A stretch of 53,561 nt of DNA, from NCBI GenBank assembly GCA_945870155.1, contig CAMBSB010000018.1:1-53561 (forward strand), written 5' to 3'. Of the stretch, positions 18,091 to 26,000 are shown piece after piece; positions within the stretch are counted from its first letter, which is position 1; every line of letters starts with the position of its first letter. A program made the translations under genes and the position numbers. Under the pieces are notes generated by a model. The model made no database searches, was not told the DNA's origin, and saw only the letters and a program-made list of their open reading frames with translations. This DNA is from Paludibacter jiangxiensis. GTDB lineage: Bacteria; Bacteroidota; Bacteroidia; Bacteroidales; Paludibacteraceae.

Positions 18091-18669
18091 ATGTTCAGAA
18101 ATATGAAAACAACATTATATATAAGTGTACTTTTTGTCTTTGTTTTAATCTTCAATATGGCTTGTAAATCAAAGAAAAACATAGCGGAAGAGAATAATAT
18201 TATTGAAATAAAAGATGAGGCAGTTTCAGGCATTTCTAAAACTACTGCTTCGGCATTGGTTTATAAAACCCGTAAAGACTATTCGCAATTTGTGCCGGTT
18301 ATAATGAATGACGCAAAAACGGAAATCATTTCGTATCCTGACCCAACTGACGTGTATTACAAAGGTGCTTTGGCATTTCCCACTGTTCTAGCTAAAGGTT
18401 ATTTGCTTGACAATCGCGGTATTTCGCCCAATGTTGCGTTTTTAAATTATACTTATCAGGAATATAGTAAACTAAAAGGATCTCCTGCAATGGGTACTTT
18501 GATAAATAAAATTATGGATAAAAATCCACTTCTCGAATTGTGGAATTGTGGGTTGCGCACTAATTTCAAGAATGAAGTAGAAGAAATTAATGTGTTGATT
18601 AATAACAATTTTGCCGATTGCAAACAAGTTTTTGTTGAACCGATAACCAATGATTTACCAAAAGATTAA
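18091..18669 (+). CDS. Small lipoprotein of unknown function
   Basis: I do not recognise the family. The 192-residue product has a hydrophobic leader and lipobox NMAC (Cys near 25), then a polar stretch. The mature part carries compact motifs such as KTRKDYSQFVPVIMNDAKTEIISYPDPTDVYY, typical of a small globular domain. An ATG four codons in (18103) is an equal candidate start. It begins 10 bases after the C10 peptidase gene and is probably co-transcribed, so a surface or periplasmic helper or immunity role to the protease is conceivable but unproven. Confidence 0.7.
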   Translation: MFRNMKTTLYISVLFVFVLIFNMACKSKKNIAEENNIIEIKDEAVSGISKTTASALVYKTRKDYSQFVPVIMNDAKTEIISYPDPTDVYYKGALAFPTVLAKGYLLDNRGISPNVAFLNYTYQEYSKLKGSPAMGTLINKIMDKNPLLELWNCGLRTNFKNEVEEINVLINNNFADCKQVFVEPITNDLPKD

Positions 18670-18725
18670 AAACTCAAACAAGATCTGTTTTAAAACATTA
18701 AAATTCTGACTGTAACAAATTAATT

Positions 18726-19796
18726 ATGAAAACAACACCATTTACTGATATTCATATTTCTTTAGGTGCGAAAATGCACGAATTTGCAGGTTATAATATG
18801 CCAATAGAGTATTCCGGCATAAATGACGAACATCTTACAGTACGCAATGCTGTGGGTGTTTTTGATGTTTCGCACATGGGTGAATTTTGGGTAAAAGGAC
18901 CTAATGCCCTCAACTTTCTACAAAAAATTACTTCAAATGATGTTTCAGCACTCGAAATTGGGAAAGTGCAGTATTCTTGTTTTCCAAACGGAAAGGGAGG
19001 TATTGTGGACGATTTGTTGGTTTATCATTACGAACATGCTAAATACCTGCTGGTGGTAAATGCTTCGAATACTGAAAAAGACTGGAACTGGTGTGTTGCC
19101 AATAATACTGAGGGTGCAGAGCTCGAAAATGCTTCGGATTGGATGGCGCAATTGGCAATACAAGGACCAAAAGCCACTGAAATGTTACAAAAACTAACAA
19201 GTGTCGATTTATCAACCATACCCTATTATGCCTTTAAAGTTGGTGATTTTGCCGGAGTTGAAAACGTGATACTTTCTAACACGGGTTATACTGGTGCGGG
19301 CGGTTTTGAACTTTATTTTTACCCCGAACAGGCTATAAAAATATGGAATGCTTTGTTCGTAGTGGGTGCGGAATATGGAATTAAACCAATAGGATTGGGA
19401 GCGCGCGATACCTTACGTTTAGAAAAAGGGTTCACTTTGTATGGCAATGATATTGACGACACCACTTCGCCTATTGAGGCCGGATTGGGTTGGATTACAA
19501 AATTTGTGGAAGGTAAGAACTTTATTGACAGAGCATTGCTAGAAGAACAAAAGAAGAATGGCGTGAGTCGTAAATTGGTGCGTTTTGAGCTGCTTGAACG
19601 AGGTATTCCACGTCACGGCTACGATATTGTCAACGTAAACAATGAAATTATTGGTCAAGTTACATCAGGCACTATGCTCCCCGATAGTAAAAAAGGAATA
19701 GGGATGGGTTATGTTTTGACACAATATGCGCAAAAAGACTCAAAAATTTTTGTTCAGATTCGTTCCAAAAATTTAGAGGCGACAATTGTAAAATAA
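18726..19796 (+). CDS. gcvT: Aminomethyltransferase, T-protein of the glycine cleavage system
   Basis: It transfers the aminomethyl carbon from the lipoylated H-protein to tetrahydrofolate, releasing ammonia. The 356-residue product shows the N-terminal [34 protein letters not shown], the [13 protein letters not shown] segment and the C-terminal [20 protein letters not shown]. The length is normal. gcvP and gcvH are not nearby, so the system is dispersed in this genome. It is 56 bases after the small lipoprotein gene. Confidence 0.95.
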   Translation: MKTTPFTDIHISLGAKMHEFAGYNMPIEYSGINDEHLTVRNAVGVFDVSHMGEFWVKGPNALNFLQKITSNDVSALEIGKVQYSCFPNGKGGIVDDLLVYHYEHAKYLLVVNASNTEKDWNWCVANNTEGAELENASDWMAQLAIQGPKATEMLQKLTSVDLSTIPYYAFKVGDFAGVENVILSNTGYTGAGGFELYFYPEQAIKIWNALFVVGAEYGIKPIGLGARDTLRLEKGFTLYGNDIDDTTSPIEAGLGWITKFVEGKNFIDRALLEEQKKNGVSRKLVRFELLERGIPRHGYDIVNVNNEIIGQVTSGTMLPDSKKGIGMGYVLTQYAQKDSKIFVQIRSKNLEATIVK

Positions 19797-19863
19797 ATTA
19801 CAAATAAGGGTATTATTGTTTGGATTTCATTTATTTGTTTGATTTTAAAAAAAACAATTTTCA

Positions 19864-22014
19864 ATGAAAATAAATTTCTTACTTATAATACTGTTAAGTT
19901 TATCTTACCAAGTTTTTAGTCAGGAAAAACACAAGCTGATAAAAGACAGTGCGGATGCAAGTTCGATAACTAAGAAGATATTTCAGATTCAGGAACTTGA
20001 GGTTAAAGCTTCACTTACCGATGCCAATATAAAATCTGGCTCGACCGGGCTTTCAATTAATATTAAAGATTTGAAGCAATTGCCAACTTTGGTTGGAGAA
20101 TCAGACCCATATAAAGCTTTGCAATATATGGGTGGAGTTTCGCAAGCAGGTGAAGCAAGTGCCGGATTGTACGTACGAGGAGGAAATAACGACCAAAATT
20201 TGATTCTATTGAATGGAAGTTTAATTCAAAATCCCACCCATGTATTAGGCATTTTTTCGGTCTTTAATCCCGATTTAATTGAGAAAATGACCTTTATTAA
20301 ATCTGGCATTCCTGCCGAATATGGCGGTCGACTTTCATCGGTTGTTGATATCAATACTTTCAACAATATCCCTCAAAAATTCAAGGTAGATGGATCTATC
20401 GGTTTAATATCGTCACGCATTGCTACACAAATCCCAATAAGCCATAACTTTTCATTATATGCTTCGTTACGTGGAAGTTATATAAGCTCACTTATCCTGC
20501 CTACACTTACACATTTTGGCATCGACACGCTTCTTACCCAAAATAAATATGAGTATTGGGATTTAAATGCCGGTTTTATATATCAATTGGCACGAAAAAC
20601 CAAGTTAAGCGGACATTTTTATACAGGTAGAGATGATATTTCGATAATGCCGATGTCGCGCTTTTTGTTTGACAAAAATGCTACATATTGGCAAAATACA
20701 GCATCCGGTATTCAGCTATATCATTTTTTTAATGAAAAATGGAGCATGAATCACCAATTAAACTTTTCAAAATTTGAACTTGCGGCTAATATTGATTTGT
20801 TCAAATCATACAATGAGTTAAGCACACAACTTAAAACTTTCAATTACAAATTTGATTTTTTTAATTTTAAAGGCAAACATAATATACGATTTGGAAGCGA
20901 ATTTACATACAATATGGCTTCACCTCATTTCGTTAAGGTCGATTCAGTCATACCCATTGAAGTTGACAATCAGCACAATGACATACATTCCAGTCAAGTG
21001 GCACTATATTTCAGAGATGAGATTAATTTAAAAAACTGGCAATTTAATGTTGGACTCAGGGCCAATTTATATTCGCATCTGGGACCATACACCGATTATA
21101 ATGATAGTGGAAATACCTATTACTCACAAAACAAGATAATTAAATCTTATGTTGGGCTTGAACCTCGATTTTTTATGCGATATTTGTTTACCAACCAATC
21201 ATCACTAAAAATAACAACTTCGCGCCACATTCAATACCTGAATCAGATTCCCGTTTTTTCATTTGGCATTCCTGCCGATTTACAATTGCCTGCAAGCCTA
21301 AAAGTCATGCCACAAACATCCTGGCATTTTTCAGGAGGTTATTTTCGTAATTTTTCAGACAATGCCTGGGAAACAAGTTTAGAATTATATTATAAATCAT
21401 TGCAGCATCAACTTGAATTTAAAAGTGGTATTACAGAATCGTTTACCAATGGCAATATTGAGAAAAATCTACTTATTGGTAAAGGCTGGTCGTATGGAAC
21501 AGAATTAAAAATCAGAAAAAATACCGGAAAATTTACCGGTTGGATAGCATATAACTTGGCATGGGCTTACAGACAATTTGACCAAATCAACCAGGGAAAA
21601 GTTTTTTTAGCTCGTAATGATAGACGGCATGATATTTCAGTAGTAAGCATGTACGAACTGAATAAACGCTGGAGCTTTTCAAGTCTATTTGTTTATGCCA
21701 CAGGTAATAGACTGAATCTACCCTTAAGTTGGTTTGTGATAGACAAAAATATAATTTTAGAATATGGACATTACAATGCATTTGAAATGCCTGCCTATCA
21801 CAGACTTGATCTTTCGGCAAGTTTAAAGTTAAAACCAAGAAAAGCATTTCGTTCGGAATTAAATTTCTCCATTTATAATGTTTATAATCGGGCAAATCCG
21901 TTTCAAATTATTTTTGATACAAAAACTTCAGGCATAAATAAGCTTGATTTTAAATATAAAATGTCATATTTGATGCCGATAATTCCTTCGGTATCATGGG
22001 TTTTTCATTTGTAA
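19864..22014 (+). CDS. TonB-dependent receptor lacking an N-terminal carboxypeptidase-like domain
   Basis: The 716-residue outer-membrane receptor has a signal peptide ending near VFSQ, a short linker, a TonB-box-like LEVKA segment, then a plug domain (GGVSQAGEASAGLYVRGGNNDQNLILLNG) and a C-terminal beta barrel. The barrel ends in aromatic VSWVFHL, as expected for BAM insertion. Unlike many Bacteroidota receptors it has no carboxypeptidase-regulatory-like repeat before the plug. It is paired with a DUF4249 lipoprotein 9 bases downstream, a common receptor/lipoprotein pair in the phylum. The ligand is unknown. Confidence 0.88.
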   Translation: MKINFLLIILLSLSYQVFSQEKHKLIKDSADASSITKKIFQIQELEVKASLTDANIKSGSTGLSINIKDLKQLPTLVGESDPYKALQYMGGVSQAGEASAGLYVRGGNNDQNLILLNGSLIQNPTHVLGIFSVFNPDLIEKMTFIKSGIPAEYGGRLSSVVDINTFNNIPQKFKVDGSIGLISSRIATQIPISHNFSLYASLRGSYISSLILPTLTHFGIDTLLTQNKYEYWDLNAGFIYQLARKTKLSGHFYTGRDDISIMPMSRFLFDKNATYWQNTASGIQLYHFFNEKWSMNHQLNFSKFELAANIDLFKSYNELSTQLKTFNYKFDFFNFKGKHNIRFGSEFTYNMASPHFVKVDSVIPIEVDNQHNDIHSSQVALYFRDEINLKNWQFNVGLRANLYSHLGPYTDYNDSGNTYYSQNKIIKSYVGLEPRFFMRYLFTNQSSLKITTSRHIQYLNQIPVFSFGIPADLQLPASLKVMPQTSWHFSGGYFRNFSDNAWETSLELYYKSLQHQLEFKSGITESFTNGNIEKNLLIGKGWSYGTELKIRKNTGKFTGWIAYNLAWAYRQFDQINQGKVFLARNDRRHDISVVSMYELNKRWSFSSLFVYATGNRLNLPLSWFVIDKNIILEYGHYNAFEMPAYHRLDLSASLKLKPRKAFRSELNFSIYNVYNRANPFQIIFDTKTSGINKLDFKYKMSYLMPIIPSVSWVFHL

Positions 22015-22023
22015 ATTTATAAT

Positions 22024-22884
22024 ATGAAGAGGACAATATTTATATGCTGTTGTGTTTTGTTTTTCATGAATTCTTGTAAGCCCGATTTGAATTATGAAAT
22101 AAAAGGCTATACACAAAAAGTAATTGTTGAAGGGTCAATTGCCAGTGGCGAGTTTGCAGCTGTATATTTAAGTTTAAACGTGCCGGTATGGGAAAAGATA
22201 GATTCTGCAAACGTACTGAATCATGTAATCAGAACCGCTAAGGTAAGTGTTTCGGATGGTGAAAAAACAGAGATTTTAACTTCGGGTTGGGATAAAACAC
22301 ATTTTCCGCCTTATGTGTATAAAGGTACCGATTTAAGAGGCGTTGAAGGTAAAACATACACTATCAAAGTTGAATATAGCGGAATAACATTAAATGCTGT
22401 AACTACTATTCCTTTTGGAACAGATATTGATGAATTTTCTGATACAGAAGCAATTAATAATGATAGTTTGCGAAGCATATTAATGTCATTCACCATTGAT
22501 CCGAAAAAGAAAACAAGCTTTAAAGTTTATACAAAAAAGAAAAAGGATGGCTTTTATACCGCAACACCTTTACTTTTCAATTCAGAATTTACCTTGTCGG
22601 GCAAACAAAGTTTTAATATTAGTCCACGACCAAGCACCTCAGACCCGAGTTATAGTGAAAGTGCTAATTTTGCTTCGGGTGATACAATTCAGATTCGTTT
22701 TTGCGCTTTAGACAGCATATCAACTGATTTTTTCAAGGCCTTGACCTTTTATTCATCAAATTCAGGAATTGGTAGTGCATTTTTTGTTGGGGAAAAAAAT
22801 CCTTTGAAATCGAATATCAGTTTGCCCGGATTTGGTATATGGTATGGGTATGCGGTTAGGAAATATATTTATGTCGTAAAATAA
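22024..22884 (+). CDS. DUF4249 lipoprotein partner of the TonB receptor
   Basis: The 286-residue protein has a Cys-rich signal peptide and lipobox MNSC (Cys near 18). It starts VIVEGSIASGEFAAVYLSL, a hallmark of DUF4249, and is built of beta strands throughout. DUF4249 proteins pair with TonB receptors in Bacteroidota and are presumed to sit at the outer membrane as ligand-binding or plug-associated partners. The hairpin terminator that follows is shared with the convergent gene. Confidence 0.85.
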   Translation: MKRTIFICCCVLFFMNSCKPDLNYEIKGYTQKVIVEGSIASGEFAAVYLSLNVPVWEKIDSANVLNHVIRTAKVSVSDGEKTEILTSGWDKTHFPPYVYKGTDLRGVEGKTYTIKVEYSGITLNAVTTIPFGTDIDEFSDTEAINNDSLRSILMSFTIDPKKKTSFKVYTKKKKDGFYTATPLLFNSEFTLSGKQSFNISPRPSTSDPSYSESANFASGDTIQIRFCALDSISTDFFKALTFYSSNSGIGSAFFVGEKNPLKSNISLPGFGIWYGYAVRKYIYVVK

Positions 22885-22912
22885 AAAAGAGAGGAAAAAT
22901 CCTCTCTTTTTT
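22883..22912. terminator. Bidirectional terminator
   Basis: A perfect 13-bp stem with a 4-base loop (AGAGAGGA/TCCTCTCT core) is flanked by A and T runs. It separates the convergent DUF4249 gene and the lipoprotein gene at 22923, and can serve both. Confidence 0.9.
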
Positions 22913-22922
22913 ATTTTTAAAT

Positions 22923-24122
22923 TTATTGAGGAACAATGTCCTGATATTCTTCAAGTTTTGTTATTAAATCTTCAAATCCGGTTTCGATATAATTTTGTAT
23001 ATCAACTTTTGAACCATCGCTAAGCACAAAACGCGGTTGAAGTGAATACTCAACATCAAGACTGTTAATTTTACCATCGCCATTAATATCATAATCACTT
23101 GATTCTAAAACATAAAACTCAATATCAGCAAATTTCTGGTTATCATCAACATAATATCCATAACAAATTAAATGTTTATTTATAACGTCCGCTTGTGCTT
23201 CATATCCGGCTCTTGTTTCAGTATTGCTTATTGCATTCATATCGTCAACAAATGCTGACATATCTTTTAAACCTCCCAAAATAGCGATATTCATCATTTG
23301 GAAATAAATGGCTCCTGATTGCATAAATTCATCTGGATACTCAGCATCGGCATATTTTTCTGCTATTAAATCACCTTTGGCAGTTACTTCCATTTTAACT
23401 AAAGTTTCGCTCTTTAACTTAAACTCATAGGTTCCGGAAGCTTCTGTAGATTTGTTGTTAATTTCTGCTGACCAAGAGTAATCTCCCATTACCAGAGTTT
23501 GCTTTACTTTTATTGGTGTTCCGTCACTTTTATACGAACCACTAAATTCGGCTTCCATCACTTTCGAACCATCTACTTTCATTGTATAAGTTATCGATGA
23601 TGGATAATAATCTTCACTGTCAGGCACTTGAATGTCTGTTTCTACATATACAACGGTAATTTCAGCATTATTAGTTGTTGAAGTTTCAGTTGCCGGGAAA
23701 CGGTAAATGGCTTTGTTTGTTAATGTTTTTACTAATACGAAATCGTTCAAGGCTGGTTTCCATTCCCATTCACCCCACATTTCACTTTCTACGTACGATA
23801 CTCTTAATTGACGATCAAAGTTTCTTAATACATTGGTGTTTCTGTTTTTCAAATCAGCATGAAGTACTTTGAGTGGTGCAGCAGCAGCGGCATCTGTTTT
23901 GCCAATAAATTGCAATCCTGCCTTAAAGGCTTTGGTGTCTTGCATTCCATCCATTTTGTCGACAAAGTCAATTCCGCTTTTTTCAATTTTTTCCTTTTGT
24001 TCCTCTACAGTTAATTTAGAGAATTTCAAAGTTTTGTCCAAATCCAACTCATCCGTTTTACAGGAATTTAGTGCAAATAACATGGTAAAAGCACTAAGCA
24101 ATAAGTAAAATGCATTTTTCAT
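22923..24122 (-). CDS. Lipoprotein with one EF-hand-like calcium loop
   Basis: I do not recognise the family. From the ATG at 24122 the product is 399 residues with lipobox LNSC (Cys near 21). A beta-rich central part (FPATETSTTNNAEITVVYVETD, SYKSDGTPIKVKQTLVMGDYSW) suggests a jelly-roll or barrel-like fold. Near residue 345 a DINGDGKINSLDV loop matches an EF-hand/dockerin-type calcium loop, only once. An in-frame extension to 24167 was rejected because the promoter boxes at 24165-24196 would place transcription start inside it. It is transcribed alone, divergent from the antiporter. Confidence 0.7.
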   Translation of the reverse strand: MKNAFYLLLSAFTMLFALNSCKTDELDLDKTLKFSKLTVEEQKEKIEKSGIDFVDKMDGMQDTKAFKAGLQFIGKTDAAAAAPLKVLHADLKNRNTNVLRNFDRQLRVSYVESEMWGEWEWKPALNDFVLVKTLTNKAIYRFPATETSTTNNAEITVVYVETDIQVPDSEDYYPSSITYTMKVDGSKVMEAEFSGSYKSDGTPIKVKQTLVMGDYSWSAEINNKSTEASGTYEFKLKSETLVKMEVTAKGDLIAEKYADAEYPDEFMQSGAIYFQMMNIAILGGLKDMSAFVDDMNAISNTETRAGYEAQADVINKHLICYGYYVDDNQKFADIEFYVLESSDYDINGDGKINSLDVEYSLQPRFVLSDGSKVDIQNYIETGFEDLITKLEEYQDIVPQ

Positions 24123-24164
24123 TTTGAGTAATAATTTATGAGTTTGTGATATAAAAATATACGC

Positions 24165-24196
24165 CAAAAGTAATGATTTTTTGAATAATAAACAAA
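24165..24196 (-). promoter_or_regulatory. Bacteroidota promoter for the EF-hand lipoprotein
   Basis: On the minus strand -7 TACTTTTG (24165-24172) and -33 TTTG (24193-24196) are 20 bases apart, a near-ideal match. Confidence 0.65.
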
Positions 24197-24279
24197 AATA
24201 ATCGACAATATTTTTTGATTTTTCTATTTCTATTTTTGAAATTATAAAAATATCTTATGCAATAGTATACTGTCCGGAT

Positions 24280-24309
24280 TTTGATAAAACAAATAATATA
24301 CTAATTTTG
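24280..24309 (+). promoter_or_regulatory. Bacteroidota promoter for the NhaC antiporter
   Basis: On + TTTG (24280-24283) is followed after 18 bases by TAATTTTG (24302-24309), 29 bases before the ATG at 24339. Confidence 0.65.
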
Positions 24310-24338
24310 CAAAATGCTAATAAAGAAACAAACCAAAT

Positions 24339-25814
24339 ATGTCATCAAAAAACGCTATAAACAATAAAGATCAACAAATACATAAACTACCACATCCTTT
24401 ATTGGCCTTGTTACCTGTAATAATTTTAGTGATCCTGGTAGGTACTTCTGTGTCAATTTTTGGCAGTGATGCGCTGAACGGAGGAAGCCAGATGGCATTG
24501 CTTTTTGCAACCGCTATTTGTTTGATTGTTGGCAAAATAGCTGTTAATGTAAAATGGAGTTCATTTGAAAATTCATTGCACAAAAACATTAAAAATATCA
24601 CCACAGCCTTGCTTATTTTGCTCATTATTGGCGCGCTATCGGGAACATGGATGATAAGTGGCATAGTTCCAATGTTTATTTCGTACGGAATGAAAATAAT
24701 AAGACCTGAGATTTTTTTAGTTTCGGCTTTGGTAATTTGTTCTATAGTTTCGGTAGTTACCGGGAGCTCCTGGACAACTGTTGCAACCATAGGAATTGCA
24801 TTGATGGGAATTGGGAGAGCTCAGGGTTTTTCGGATGGATGGATTGCCGGTGCGATTATTTCTGGTGCCTATTTTGGCGATAAAATTTCGCCGCTCTCTG
24901 ATACAACTATTTTAGCATCATCAATTACAGGCACTCCGCTTTTTACGCATATAAGGTATATGCTGATAACTACTTTTCCATCGATGCTTATTTCTCTGGT
25001 AGTTTTTGGTATTGCAGGTTTCTTTAATGCCAATATTTCTACTGCGAATATTACTGAATATCAAAACATTTTGCATCACAAATTCAATATTTCACCCTGG
25101 TTATTGATAGTACCTTTAGTTACCATTTTTATGATAGCCAAACGTTATCCACCACTTGTTTCCTTATTTATTTCAATGCTTTTGGCAGCAATATTTGCAT
25201 TTATATTTCAAAAAGAACTTTTATTTGAAATTGCCGGAGGTAAAGGCACATTAAATGCCCTAAAAGGAACTTTAATTTCATGTTATGGCAGCACTTCTAT
25301 CAATTCGGGGAATGCTGAAATTAACAGTTTAATCGCTACACGTGGTATGCAGGGTATGCTTTATACTGTTTGGTTGATTATTTGTGCTACTTGTTTTGGT
25401 GCTGCAATGGCAGCAACTCGTATGTTGGAAAGTATAACAAACACACTGACACATTATATCCGAAATACCACTAGTTTGGTTAGTTCAACAGTAGCATCGG
25501 GTCTTTTGACGAATTTAACCATGGGAGATCAGTATTTATCACTTATACTTACCGGAAATATGTTTAAAGATTTATATGAAAAACGCGGTAACGAAAGCCG
25601 CTTGCTCAGCCGAAGTTTGGAAGATAGTATTACCGTAACTTCAGTCCTAATTCCTTGGAATTCATGCGGAATGACTCAAAGCACAGTGCTAGGAGTTGCA
25701 ACCTGGGTTTATATACCCTATTGTGTTTTTAACTATGTAAGTCCTTTGATGAGTATATTTATTGCATCAATTGGGTTCAAAATTTTCAATAAAAATCAAT
25801 CTCCTCAAAAATAA
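24339..25814 (+). CDS. NhaC-family Na+/H+ antiporter
   Basis: The 491-residue polytopic membrane protein has about twelve hydrophobic helices. Family signatures include SSWTTVATIGIALMGIG and the conserved GAYFGDKISPLSDTTILASSITGTPLFTHIRYM stretch, in two parts near residues 178-205. It probably exchanges Na+ and H+ across the inner membrane; malate/lactate antiporters share the fold. It is transcribed from its own promoter and diverges from a lipoprotein gene. No regulator is adjacent. Confidence 0.88.
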   Translation: MSSKNAINNKDQQIHKLPHPLLALLPVIILVILVGTSVSIFGSDALNGGSQMALLFATAICLIVGKIAVNVKWSSFENSLHKNIKNITTALLILLIIGALSGTWMISGIVPMFISYGMKIIRPEIFLVSALVICSIVSVVTGSSWTTVATIGIALMGIGRAQGFSDGWIAGAIISGAYFGDKISPLSDTTILASSITGTPLFTHIRYMLITTFPSMLISLVVFGIAGFFNANISTANITEYQNILHHKFNISPWLLIVPLVTIFMIAKRYPPLVSLFISMLLAAIFAFIFQKELLFEIAGGKGTLNALKGTLISCYGSTSINSGNAEINSLIATRGMQGMLYTVWLIICATCFGAAMAATRMLESITNTLTHYIRNTTSLVSSTVASGLLTNLTMGDQYLSLILTGNMFKDLYEKRGNESRLLSRSLEDSITVTSVLIPWNSCGMTQSTVLGVATWVYIPYCVFNYVSPLMSIFIASIGFKIFNKNQSPQK

Positions 25815-25947
25815 ATTTCAATAATTCTGCTTTTCTTTAATTAGTCAAAAATAAGACGATTGAATTTTATTCTAAAAAGAAAGGTCTTCTAAGTTATTTT
25901 TTTTATTTTTTAACCGCATTAAAGGTGTTAATTGTCAATATTTGATG

Positions 25948-25955
25948 TACTTTTG
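25948..25955 (+). promoter_or_regulatory. Bacteroidota -7 box (TACTTTTG) before the YfhO-like gene
   Basis: The exact match lies 45 bases before the chosen ATG at 26001. It sits inside the longer open frame from 25932, which supports the shorter start. Confidence 0.5.
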
Positions 25956-26000
25956 TATGATTTTTCCCATAAACTGCTCTTATACTTATTCTTTTTACAC

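Noticed and set aside
24123-24167. Longer start for the EF-hand lipoprotein
   Set aside because: It would extend to or upstream of the promoter boxes and hide the lipoprotein signal peptide behind 15 residues.
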